A stretch of 64,000 nt of DNA from Macrotrachela quadricornifera. Lineage: Eukaryota; Rotifera; Eurotatoria; Philodinida; Philodinidae. The DNA is taken from the NCBI GenBank assembly GCA_022393335.1, contig JAJEKB010021311.1, forward strand, positions 320,963 through 384,962, given 5' to 3'. Position numbers and translations under genes: made by a program. Positions 48,612 to 59,044 of this stretch are shown here, piece by piece; positions within the stretch are counted from its first letter, which is position 1, and each line of letters opens with the position of its first letter. The notes below the pieces were generated by a model. That model made no database searches. It saw only the letters and a program-made list of their open reading frames with translations, and was not told the DNA's origin.

Positions 48612-49262
48612 GGGCTACTCTGTATATAAAAGAGGCAGTTTTGTCGGCTCAGGTTACTATGACTAATTGTATTGATCAATACTTTTCTTGTGAAACAATG
48701 CCTGGAAACAAATCGTACTATATTCGAGTCACTTTTTCTTCATCATTGAACTCTTTACGTTATATAAAGATATCTAGTTCTCATATTCAACAATTCATTA
48801 CTCTTTCTTAAACTTTCTACTCTTCTTTAGTACGAATATTCATATTCGATAGTGGCTACATCTATTGGTGTGGAGTAGCAATTTATTTCTAGAGGCTTAA
48901 TCACTCAAGAGCACTTTATTCAATAAATCCTAAAACAAGTGAAGATCTCTTGTTTACTCGAGCTATTAAGAAACGATTGGCACAATGCACAGTTTCGTGG
49001 TAATCAGTTTTTTGTCCAATTGTTGATAAGTTTTTCACCACACAAATATTTACAGCATAAATAGTAAGTGATTGCGAAGAAATGTTTCCCTTTCCCCAGA
49101 TAAATGAATTTCAAGACATCTTCTGTCTACTTAGCATGTCTCGGCCTTTTAAAAAGTCTATCTGTCAAAAGCAACATATTTCGAAAGATGAGAACATCTA
49201 CTAGTAGAAGGAAGATTATTCCGTTTTTTTTTCGCATTTGTTTTTCGGAATCAATATATTGA
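48612..49262. other. Non-coding spacer
   Basis: No gene or repeat is recognised. Confidence 0.4.
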
Positions 49263-49885
49263 CGAGGGAACCTTCCAAGGTGCGGAAACGCTTTTGAGTC
49301 GGGGTTCCACGTATTTGTAGCCCGTAGTGAATTATGCTTACGGTAAAAAAAGGTTCGGGTTGTCTGGCTTTTTCTAGTGAGATATTGAGTTTTTAGTGAT
49401 GTTTTTTCTATATCATCCTACTTTTTCAGCAAAGCTATATGTTTGAATTTCAAACAAGAACTTTGTCCACATAAAGGTCTCAGCTAGACTAGCTTGCATA
49501 AAAGATTTCAGAAGTTTTGAACCAAGTCTTTCTGTCATATGGAACGATAAAGGTACAGACCTGTTTTCATAGATAGTATATATAGAATGATTTTTTTCAT
49601 ATCTTCGTATCTCGGAGAGACTTGGTTCAAAACTTCTGAAATTTTTTATGCAAGCTAGTCTAGCTGAGATCTTTATGTGGACAAAGTTCTAGTTTGAAGT
49701 TCAAACATATAGCTTTGCTGAAAAAGTAGGATGGTATAGAAAAAAATCACTAAAAATTCAATATCTCACTAGAAACAAGCCAGACAACCCGAACCTTTTT
49801 TTACCGTAAGCATAATTCACTACGGGCTGCAAAATGCGTGAAACCCCAACTCAATAGCTTTCTCGCACCTTGGAAGATTCCCTAG
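49263..49885. mobile_element. Foldback element, family A copy 1
   Basis: Arms of about 270 bp (49263-49540 and 49610-49885) are near-perfect reverse complements, around a ~70-bp loop. Ends read CGAGGGAACCTTCCAAGGTGC and, reversed, a slightly diverged copy. Arm blocks include TACCGTAAGCATAATTCACTA and CAGCTAGACTAGCTTGCAT. No open frame. It shares its termini and core (GACTAGCTTG, AGAAGTTTTGAAC) with the element at 50629-51272, so the two are members of one family. Confidence 0.85.
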
Positions 49886-50366
49886 TCAGTGGAAGGATAC
49901 AATATACAAACAACCGTATATGATACTGTAGGATATTAGATTGTGTTCTACAGCCAACAGTAATTGCACCAATGCGACTGCATCATCGATGTCAGTCCAG
50001 TCTGTGGACCATTAATTTATGTTCTAGTTCAGATAATTTACGAAGCGAAAACTATGCAAACACTGCCAGTCTATGGATACTCCAACGATGGATTTAAGTG
50101 ATTGTAATATATCGTGTACAGTAAACATATGATCCGTTTGCAGTACGAATAATTTACTAACTGCATTCCTGTATTAGATAATACGGTTAAATATGAGCAA
50201 AAAATGATCTGCATATACCGTTTACTGAAGTAAAGATGTCGTTTTTTTTCACCGTTTACATTTCAAAAACGTACTGCAAACGGATTCATGGTGATATATC
50301 TGGGCAGTCATGATCGAATGCTATTATTGGTAATATTTATTTCGTTTACATTTTCTCAATTTTAAA

Positions 50367-50540
50367 TATTCTCTTTCTCGTAGAGAAGAGTCCAGTAAAC
50401 ATTAATTGTCTGCTTGATTGTGTGTCCGCAGGGTAAAAAAAACATCGAAAATCGATTTTTCGGAAAAGACATTCCCAGAGGTATTTCGATGCGGGGACTT
50501 CGAATCTGAAGTCTGTTCGGTGATCATGTGGTATCAGCAT
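50367..50540. repeat. Partial copy of the TTCTCTTTCTCGTAGAGAAGAG repeat (family B)
   Basis: TATTCTCTTTCTCGTAGAGA at 50367 and the following AACATTAATTGTCTGC...TGTCCGCAG match the left end of the family-B element at 51298. The copy then runs into CGAATCTGAAGTCTGTTCGG, which resembles one internal unit of that element. It is a truncated copy lying left of foldback element A2. Confidence 0.65.
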
Positions 50541-50628
50541 TGATCAATTGATGTTAGGAATTGGTGAGGTTTGGTAATTTTCATCGAAAACAGGTGTTTT
50601 TTCACGAAATAATGATTTCATCGTGCTA

Positions 50629-51272
50629 ACGAGGGAACATTGCCAGGTGCCCCCTTCCGATTTCAATGAATTTTTGTCCACAGATATTCCATAGTGTCCT
50701 AGTCAAAACCCTAAAAGGGTTCGGGTTCCTATTGAGATATAGCGAAGTTATGGGATTTCCAATATGTCTATTTCCAAAAGATTCCTGTGGGGGACCCTAG
50801 GTACGAAAAAATCGTATTTTTGGATTTCGGTCTAAAACTCCGTGCATACAAAGGTTTCAACTAGACTAGCTTGTGTAGAAAAACTTAGAAGTTTTGAACA
50901 ATGTCTCGTCGAGATATAGATCTTTCAAATTTTAAGTCCTTCCCTATACATAATGCATATAACAGGCAGTTTTTGAAAGCTTCGTATCTCGACAAGACTT
51001 TGTTCAAAACTTCTAAATTTTTCTACACAAGCTAGTCTAGTTGAAACCTTTGTATGCACGGAGTTTTAGACTGAAATCCAAAAATACGATTTTTTTGTAC
51101 CTGGGGTCCCCCACAGGGATCTTTTGGAAATAGACATATTGGAAATCCCATAACTTCGCTATATCTCAATAGGAACCCGAACCCTTTTAGGGTTTTGACT
51201 AGAGCACTTTGGAGTATTTGTGAACAAAAATTCATTGAAATCGGAGGGGGGCACCTGGCAATGTTCCCTCGT
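50629..51272. mobile_element. Foldback element, family A copy 2 (near-perfect arms)
   Basis: Terminal ACGAGGGAACATTGCCAGGT is repeated exactly in reverse at the right end. The two arms (about 50629-50910 and 50985-51272) differ at only a few positions, so the DNA or its transcript can form a ~280-bp hairpin with a ~75-bp loop. TAA flanks both ends if the element is taken as CGAGGG...CCCTCG, consistent with a 3-bp target duplication of the TWA type used by PIF/Harbinger elements. Non-coding. Confidence 0.88.
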
Positions 51273-51297
51273 AAGTGATGAACACCATTACTGATTA

Positions 51298-51820
51298 TTA
51301 TTCTCTTTCTCGTAGAGAAGAGTGTATGAAACATAAATTGTTTGTTTGCTTGCTTGTTTGATTGATTGTTTGTCTGTCCGCAGCGCCAAAAAAACATTGT
51401 ATTGATATTTGCTATAAAACTTGACTAAAGGGTAATCAAGGTTGAGAAATCCAAATCTGATGTTAGTTTTTTACAATTTTTTAAGAATCATTTTTTTACA
51501 CAAAGGATTGCTTTTTTTACAAAAAGAAAAATTTTTTATAAGGGTTGGCTGAAGGGTAATCGGAGTCGAGGAATCCAAATCTGAAGTCAGTTGCATACAA
51601 ATTTTTTGAAGATCAATTTTTTAAACAAACGAGAAATTTTTAACAAGAAGCATTTGTTTTTTATGAAGTTTGATCAAAGGCAGTTAAGGTCGAGGAACTT
51701 GAATCTGGCTTTGGTTTTTTTAATTTTATAAAGGAATAGTTTGACGGTAGTTTAGAAATACGATTTATACGAGAAAGAGCTGAGCGAGTCTTCAGACGAG
51801 CGTTACTTGTAAAATAAAAA
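51298..51820 (+). repeat. Family-B element with three ~115-bp internal units
   Basis: It starts TTATTCTCTTTCTCGTAGAG, followed by a TTGTTTGCTTGC simple tract and TGTCCGCAG. Three diverged tandem units follow (about 51417, 51538 and 51657), each containing GGTAATC/AGTTAAGG..GAGGAA..CCAAATCTGA..T and a TTTTTT..AAACAA..tract. It ends GAGCGTTACTTGTA. A reverse-oriented copy lies at 57720-58245. No open frame of note. Confidence 0.7.
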
Positions 51821-52139
51821 TAATAAAAATGATGATACTTACTACAGCTTTTCGTATATGTTTATCGTTTAAGTTTTCGTTGGACTATTATTTTCACTGA
51901 TCAACAAGATTATTTTCTAATCGGCAACACTTTTGATATTTGCTTCATTATTTAGTTATTGCACAGTTTATATGAAAGGTATTTTATTCATGCGATAAAC
52001 AACATCATTATACGCTTATAACCAATCCCTGTCATTATACGTCAATTTGATAGTTATATCCTGTGCATATATACAAACTTGCTTGGAACGTGTATGCTGA
52101 CAAGACAAAATAGGTTACATCGAAAAAAAAGTATGCATT

Positions 52140-52312
52140 GATAATACAATCAATATATTTCTTTTTCTTATCATGCATATGGGTTTTGTATTTCTTTCCC
52201 AGTCTGTACATATTTTTTATGAGGTATTTCTTATTTATACAGTCAAGGTATTTCTTTTTCTTATCCTGCATATGGGTTTTGTTTTTCGTTCCCACCCTGT
52301 GCACGTGCTGAT
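52140..52312. repeat. ~105-bp tandem duplication
   Basis: TATTTCTTTTTCTTATCATG-CATATGGGTTTTGTATTTC (about 52157) is repeated at about 52249 with few changes, followed in both cases by TTCCCA-CCTGT-CA. The 89-aa minus-strand frame here (52304-52035) simply repeats its own sequence and is not called a gene. Confidence 0.6.
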
Positions 52313-52693
52313 GAGATACCTATTGAAAAAAAAACAAGTAAGGATAAGATAATTGCAAAATTGGTAAACGTAGTTTTGTAAATATCAAGTTTTGTAATAA
52401 GAAAAAATAGAGTAAATAGTTGAATTGTCTGTTATTTTAGAATCTTTAATTAAGCATAAATGAAACAGCAACACAAAAAATTAGAAACAGGACAGTTGGT
52501 CCTCTAACACTTGCTCTTCAATGATGCCAGCTATTGGCAAGCTCGTAATAAGTTTTGAAGACTAACGAGTCAATATAAGCTAGAAAACAGATGGAATGAT
52601 CATAAATTGGAAGAAGATGTGAAAGTCTGTGGAAGATTTGAAAATCAATGTCGAATTCATAATCAGTCCTACTATATTTTTATCAGAGTATGA

Positions 52694-54184
52694 CAGGAGC
52701 GGCGGAACGATTCTACTCTAGGGGAGGCTCCAAACTTCGTACAAACCATAACGAAGGGGGAAGAGAAAGGTGATATAAAGGAACAGAAGAAGTTTCTAGC
52801 TTTCTAACTCTAACTTTTATTAAAGAGATACCGAGTGCTTCAACGTACTTTGAATATAGTCAATTTCTTATATATCTCTGCACAGATAGATCATATAATC
52901 TCGAATTTTTTTTCAAGTGCTGCAATCCTGACTTTGAGAGTGTCACAGAACTCATTTTTTTGGATTTACTGAATTTTTTAAATCATAGAATTTATGTATA
53001 CGATAGAATACGATAAAATTTAACTATACCAAAAAATTCATGAATTGGAAGTGTAAGACTTGATCTTCAGTTAGTGCTCGTCCGAAACTTTGTCTGGGAT
53101 CACTCTCAGTCAGACAATCGTCTTTGTGTTACTTATTTTCAGTTGATGATAAAATGAAGGCCGAGACTCAAAGAACAATTCCAGAAAATGAATTCTAGCA
53201 ACTATTGAGGAATTCTCTAGAATAATTGCATCACAAAATCCTGTTGACCTGTTCTGATGAGCTTTTACAAAACTGAAAGAAAAGATGCATAAAATGTTGC
53301 TACTTTCTGCTGGATTGAAAAGAATAAAAAGTTTTTTAATATATCTATTTCTCATTTATTTTCGCCCAAACAAATCATAGAACTTGAAGTTTTTTAAAGA
53401 AACAAAGTGTTCTCCTGACTTGTTCTGATCGATTTTTATGAGGACTATAAGATGTATGAGACTATAATTTTTTACTCTTTTGACTTGAATGCGCTTCTCT
53501 ATTTAAACAACTAATCGCGTAATTGTTCACTATTTATCCTTTCAGACGATTTTCGAACACGAAACCGATCACTTTGATGGTATCAATGTATTTCGTAGTG
53601 CATTTTTGTACAAAAGGACTTGCTTTTGATAATCAGCCTCCTATTTGTGTCGCTGTTAGTCAACTGTTATAGTGATAAATAACAGTATCTGTGACATCTT
53701 CGCATTTTTCTCTTTTAAAATTGCTTACAATAGTCCAAGGACACCTTTTTTCTGAATATTATAAAAAATTTAACAGCACATCTTTCAAAGCAATCTAATT
53801 TTTATCATTTTTCTGTGCGAAAATAAATGAGACATAGATTTTATTTCTAAGATGTTTCTTATTTTTAATATAATGAAAAATAGAAACCTTTTATATATCT
53901 TTTTTTCAATTTTCTAAAAATACATCAGTAGAAGCCAATAGAATTTTTTGATACAGTTGTTGTAGAGAACGTCGGTAACGTATTTTAAAAAAAAATCATG
54001 GTTTTAGCATTTGTGTATGCAAAGATGCATACAAACTAAACTTTGTCGATAATATTTAGAACATTCAATTTAATTTAGAATAGGATCTTAAAATTTTTTC
54101 AAATATTGGGCCTCTCCAAGCCTCCCCTTTCATTTTTTAGAGAAGGCTTGAGCCTCCCCAAGCCTAATGGCTCCGCCATCCCTG
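52694..54184. mobile_element. hAT-like DNA transposon remnant with 8-bp target duplication
   Basis: The left end is CAGGAGCGGCGGAACGATTC...GGGGAGGCTC. The right end, read in reverse, is CAGGGATGGCGGAGCCATTA...GGGGAGGCTC, giving imperfect ~45-bp terminal inverted repeats starting CAGG as in hAT elements. GAGTATGA occurs directly before the left end (52686-52693) and directly after the right end (54185-54192): a perfect 8-bp target duplication, the hallmark of hAT insertion. The 1,491-bp interior has no transposase-length frame; the 81-aa minus frame at 53110-53355 shows no recognisable transposase motif. Probably non-autonomous or an internally deleted copy. Confidence 0.88.
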
Positions 54185-54547
54185 GAGTATGAGTAAGTAC
54201 AAACATGGTAGTAATAGTAAGAGTGTGGTGAAAAATACTGATCAAGTAAAACACCAGGGTAGCATAGATCGACTAAGAATTCTTTATAAAGATGAAAAAC
54301 ACTAACAATATTGTCTTCTTTTTCTCATGCCGCGTATTCAACAATAATTGCAACATCAATCGTTTTGTGAATATTACTCCAGAGACAAATGATATAGTCT
54401 TGAATTTTTTCAAAAGATATCCCTTGAAAAGTTCTACAAAATCTGTATGAACAAACTCCTCTAAACATGTTCTTATAGTTTCTTCCATGGTAAAAATGAA
54501 AAACATACATAATAGTGCTATTTCCCACTATATTGATTATAGTAGAA

Positions 54548-55125
54548 ATGTGGAAAACCATTTTTTTGCATATAGTTCCGGTGGAACAAATAATAACTAC
54601 TTGACTTTTTATCAAATGATGTACCGTGAGAAGCTCTACAAAAGCTGTATGAACAAATCTCTGGCGACATACTGAAATGACTTTCCTAGATAATTAACAA
54701 TGAGGATGTTCGCAATGTCGCTATGTTCTATGATGCTGACCGAGACAGAACCATTTGAAATGCTTTCAATAGTTATTCTTTCTTTGTTTGTTTAAGAACA
54801 TGCTTTAATATTCTACACAGGGACCAATCCTACGGAATGGTTGGACGTCATGAATGAATAAAAAAACAGTAGAAAGGAAAGATGAGAGAAAAACAAAGAA
54901 ACGAGATGAGGAAAGCGGAAGAAATATGGCCATGTCAGATAATATGATCTGGTATTTTCAAGACAGCTCATAACAACCATCTAGGAAATTCATCGTAGTA
55001 TGTCGCTACAGGTTTATTCATACAGTTTTTGTGAAGCTTTTCACGGCGTATCGTTTCGTAAAAAAGTCAAATGGTTATCATTTGTTCCGCCGAAACTATT
55101 CGCAACACAAAAAATGTTTCAAACA
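54548..55125. repeat. Inverted repeat, ~145-bp arms, ~280-bp spacer
   Basis: The left arm (about 54548-54698, containing GGTGGAACAAATAATAACTA and AGCTCTACAAAAGCTGTATG) is matched in reverse complement by the right arm (about 54978-55125). A further diverged direct copy of the same block is at about 54405-54450 (AAGTTCTACAAAATCTGTATG). Short frames on both strands here are the two arms. Decayed mobile-element DNA is likely. Confidence 0.65.
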
Positions 55126-55297
55126 TTTCTACTAATGCACTTGATGGCGCTACATGTCATGCCACTCTTTCTAAAGCTTTCCTTATCCATGTTGTCACTT
55201 TTTAATACAAACTGGTGGTAAACCGATCGTAGAACTGAGGAGTATACCCCAAAACAACCGCCAGTTTCCCGCAAGCTTTACCAGTTTCTGGCAGTTT

Positions 55298-55443
55298 ATC
55301 GACGGTTTTTTCCTCTTCAACCGTTCTCTTTATGTGGTTTGTTTATCAATAATTTTCACGTATATTATACTTCCATAGTATATGTGAAAATTTATCGATA
55401 AAAAAACAACACAAAGAAAGCGATTGAAGAGGAAAAAACCGAC
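55298..55443. repeat. Short palindromic element
   Basis: CGGTTTTTTCCTCTTCAACC...TTTATCAATAATTTTCACGTATA is reversed at 55372-55443 as TATATGTGAAAATTTATCGATA...GAAGAGGAAAAAACCG. Arms are about 65 bp with a very short centre. Confidence 0.65.
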
Positions 55444-57719
55444 TTTCAATGAAGACTAATGGCAATCGTGAATCAATGAGGATTAACCCATGATAGTTCC
55501 ATTCTCTCGTGTGTACACAATAGATATACATACACATTTGCAGATATTGGGGACAAAATTAAAACCGTACCCTTGTCCATGATCTTATTATCCCCACAGC
55601 CAAACATCACCAACTTAGTTTATGGCCTTTGCAGACCCGTAGTTTAACGTCGATTCCTGATCCATAGTTTAATGTCATTGCGAACGAAAATAATTAGAAA
55701 AGGGTTTTCATTGAAAGCTAGACTTTAGGTAAAAAATAGGTTGATTTAAAACCAGCTGAAATATACATTATGAAATGCAGTTTCTCGTACTGATTCCGAA
55801 TATACTATTACTTTCTTTTAAAAGTGCTTCGGAAGAGAGAAAAATAAGAACAGCCCTTAGGCACTAAGATATTTGATAAACGTATATTTCACTCCAGAAG
55901 CATTTATGTATCTTTGTGCGTACATACAATAGTCACGCCAAATCTGGAAGAACGTTGTGCGAAAATTTCAACGAAATCTGAGCTGTGCTAAAATATGCGT
56001 ACTCACTTTACTGAAAACGTCTTTCTTTAAAATATCATCAAAGAAAACAATGCTAATTTTTTCTGACAAAAAAAGTTTTAGAAGAAAATTTTTTGTAAAC
56101 TGATAGAACACAAGCTCCTCTTTTGCAATTCGAATGATTTATTTATAAACTATTTTCTATCAGCCGTGAAAAAACGAATGTTTTTCTTATGTCATATGTG
56201 CCACTGAAGAGTGCTCTTTTTTCCGATAAGTTTTTCTGACGAGTTCAAACAGCTGAAACAAACTATTTCGCTTTATTCTTGTCTCGATAAGAAGATTGAA
56301 TTAATTTTTGACATAATTTATATTCTCTTCTTTCTTGGTTGTATTTATTTAATATAATTTAATAAATTATAGATTACAAATCATAAATAGTGACGTATCG
56401 TATCCCGATGAGATACTTCGTCAGACATAAATAATAAACAAATGACATAACACACATTAATATATATACAAGTGAAAACAGTCGATTTTTGATGTTTTTG
56501 TGTAGTATGTTGGAATTTTCTCCGTGATGACAGGGTCTCGTGGAAAAAATAATGTGTCCATTCGATAGAGCTCATCGAATTCTATCTTGGTCTACCTTTG
56601 GTCTAGTCTCTAAGCGAATTGGGAACTAAGATATCCTACGTATTTGATAATACGCTTTGCGATTCGCGCAACCTTTTATTTAGTGGGGATTTTTTGATCT
56701 TTTGATATTATGGACAATCTTTAATTTTTTATAGATTTGGCTCATCTGGTTTCTATCTATTAATTTATTTTTACTTTATCGTTTCTTTTTCTTTTTCTTT
56801 GTGCCGATGTGTATATTTGATTATATCTATTCTGAGGTACAGTGAGACGTGTGTATAGATTTTGTTCATTCTGTTCATTATGATTAAGTTCGTTTTTTAT
56901 AATAATCATAGGGTTATTATAATTTTTTTTTGAATGGTGCGTATGGTATGTGTTGTATGTGTTTTTTTCATTTATGAGATTGATATAGATGCTTTTCCGT
57001 TCGTTATCTTTTTTTTGTGTATATTTTAAGTCTCTTGTTTTTTCCTACACTGTAATTGTATTGTATAGAATGAAGTATGGAACGAATGATTTTGTTTTAT
57101 TTATTGTTTTGATTGCTATTTCAATTCTCTACGTGCGTATTCCCTATTTGGGCGTCTATTATATGCTTATTTTTTTTGAAGTTATTATTCGCTGTTTATT
57201 AATGTTCAAATAGACAGGTCTCAAGTTAATTATCAACTCATCTTCTATCGTTTTCTAATTAACGTACGAATATGTTTATTTGTTCTAATGCAGATGTTAA
57301 CTTGTTGCGCATGTTTTCAATTGTAACGTTGCGTTAATGTATGTTGTGATTTTTTTGTTTTATCTTTTTTTTGTGTGATACTGTACGTTTTGTATATTTG
57401 TGTAAATGAAATTCAAACAAATATGTTGCTCTGTTGCTGGTTTTGTGATATCCGGTAATGAGATATATATTTTATATACCAGCTTGTACGCGTAACGCGT
57501 CACCTCAGAGGATGTGAGTTCGAAATCATCAGTTTAAAAGCTCATTATTGTCATTTTATAGAGTATAGTCTAAAGTGTCTAAAAATATATTTTGTTCTCT
57601 TAAAAGTTGATTTGAATCCCGGCTGATAATTAGGAACAAATATGTCACTTTTAACTCATGAAGATTTATTTATTTAACCCATTAATTAATTTAACCCCTT
57701 TTATTTGAACAACGTGATA
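55444..57719. other. Non-coding interval
   Basis: No gene is supported; frames at 56381-56575 (minus) and 56989-57213 (plus) are AT-driven. A GC-richer patch near 57480-57540 contains TGAGTTCGAAATC, recalling a tRNA T-arm, but no cloverleaf can be folded around it (see rejected items). Confidence 0.45.
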
Positions 57720-58245
57720 TATACAAGTAACGCTTGTCTAAAGATTAGCTCAACTCTTTCTCGTAGAAATCATGTTTCTAAACTACCCTCAAGCTATTCA
57801 TTTACAAAATTAAAAATCCCAAAGTCACATTTAAGTTCCTGAACCTCAATTGCCTTAGATCAAACTTCATAAAAACAAATACTCTTTGTTAAAAATTTGT
57901 TGTTTGTTTAAAAAACTGAGCTTGAAAAATGTTTTAGAAAACTGACTTCAGATTTGAATTTCTCGTCCTCGTTCACTCTTTGGTAAACTCTAATGAGAAT
58001 TTTTTTTGTAAAAAAAAGTGTTCTTTGTGTAAAAAAATTTCAAAAGACTAATCTGAGATCCGAGTCCCTCGACCCCGATTACCCCCTTCGGCCAACCCTT
58101 ATGAAAAAAAAACCTTTTTTATCTTTACGTAATCTTTGGACCAATCAGTGAGATGCGGACATATAAGCAATCACGCAAGCAAACAAGCAAGCAAACAAGC
58201 AATTTATTCTTGGCAGACTCTTCTCTATAAGAGAGTGAATTATAA
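57720..58245 (-). repeat. Family-B element, reverse-oriented copy
   Basis: Read on the minus strand it starts with CTCTCTTATAGAGAAGAGTC and a TTGCTTGTTTGCTTGCTTG tract. It runs through three diverged units carrying ATCCGAGTCCCTCGAC-type words (plus strand) and ends at ACAAGTAACGCTTGTC. It is thus a diverged reverse complement of 51298-51820, about 6 kb away. Confidence 0.65.
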
Positions 58246-58453
58246 GAACAAAACTGACGAAGGGAACAGCTATATATAAGATTCTTTGTTTTTTGCTTGT
58301 TATTTGTGTTGATAATGAACTCATGATCAGTTCGAAACACTCAGATTTTTTGAAATTCAAAAAAATAAAAATGGTTATTGAACTCGTATTTTATGTTATT
58401 AGTTTATTTAAATATATTTCATTGAACGAAATTTATTTGTATAATACTAGTTT

Positions 58454-59044
58454 CCCTCGGACAGAATAAACGGCCTTTTTACATGTCATTTGTACATCGC
58501 ATAAAACACTGTATTAATAAAAAACAAAATATACCACGAGATGCAGCGTGAAAAAAACTATAATCTTCGAAAGACAGCTTGTTTTATAATTACACTTTTT
58601 GTTTTAAAAATGGACAAAATTTGAAGGCACTAGTTTTTGACTTTTAGAAACTTTTTGATACCATTAGCTGCATAGAACTTATCCATTTTGCCAGCTTAAA
58701 TTGCAACTATAAAATAAGCTGTTCGTTGTGAATTGCAGAGCTTTTCACGCTGCATCTTGTGGTGCGTTTTGTTTCTTTAATGAAGCATATCAAACGATGA
58801 AAGGATGAAAAATACGAAGTGGTCATGTACCAACAAATTCTTCTTCTTCTTGTAAAAGGCAAAAACAGGTGCCTTCAAATTTTTTCCATTTTGAAAACAA
58901 AACGTGTAACTATAAAATAAGTTGTCTTTCGAAGATCGTAGTTTTTTTCGCGCTGCATCATGTGGTATATTTTATTTTTTTTAATACAGTGTTTTATGCG
59001 GTGCAAAAATGAAATGTAAAAAGGCTGTTTTTTTTGTCCGAGGG
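58454..59044. mobile_element. Foldback element with CCCTCGGAC ends
   Basis: CCCTCGGACAGAATAAACGG at the left is matched in reverse by GTCCGAGGG at the right. Arms of about 185 bp share AACACTGTATTAA, GCAGCGTGAAAAAAACTA and TCGAAAGACA.CTT.TTTTATA. A third partial copy of the arm (about 58700-58790, TGCAACTATAAAATAAGCTG...CGCTGCATCTTGTGG) lies inside the loop in the same direction as the right arm, so the element is internally duplicated. Non-coding. Confidence 0.8.

Noticed and set aside
52035..52304. 89-aa frame with internal repeats
   Set aside because: The repeat is a ~105-bp DNA tandem duplication of low complexity, and no domain is visible.
56989..57213. 74-aa hydrophobic plus-strand frame
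   Set aside because: Composition follows T-rich DNA; there is no supporting splice sites, family or context.
57480..57545. tRNA-like stretch with TGAGTTCGAAATC
   Set aside because: The T-arm-like word is present, but the stem pairs poorly and no D-arm, anticodon arm or acceptor stem can be folded around it. At most a fragment of a tRNA-derived repeat.
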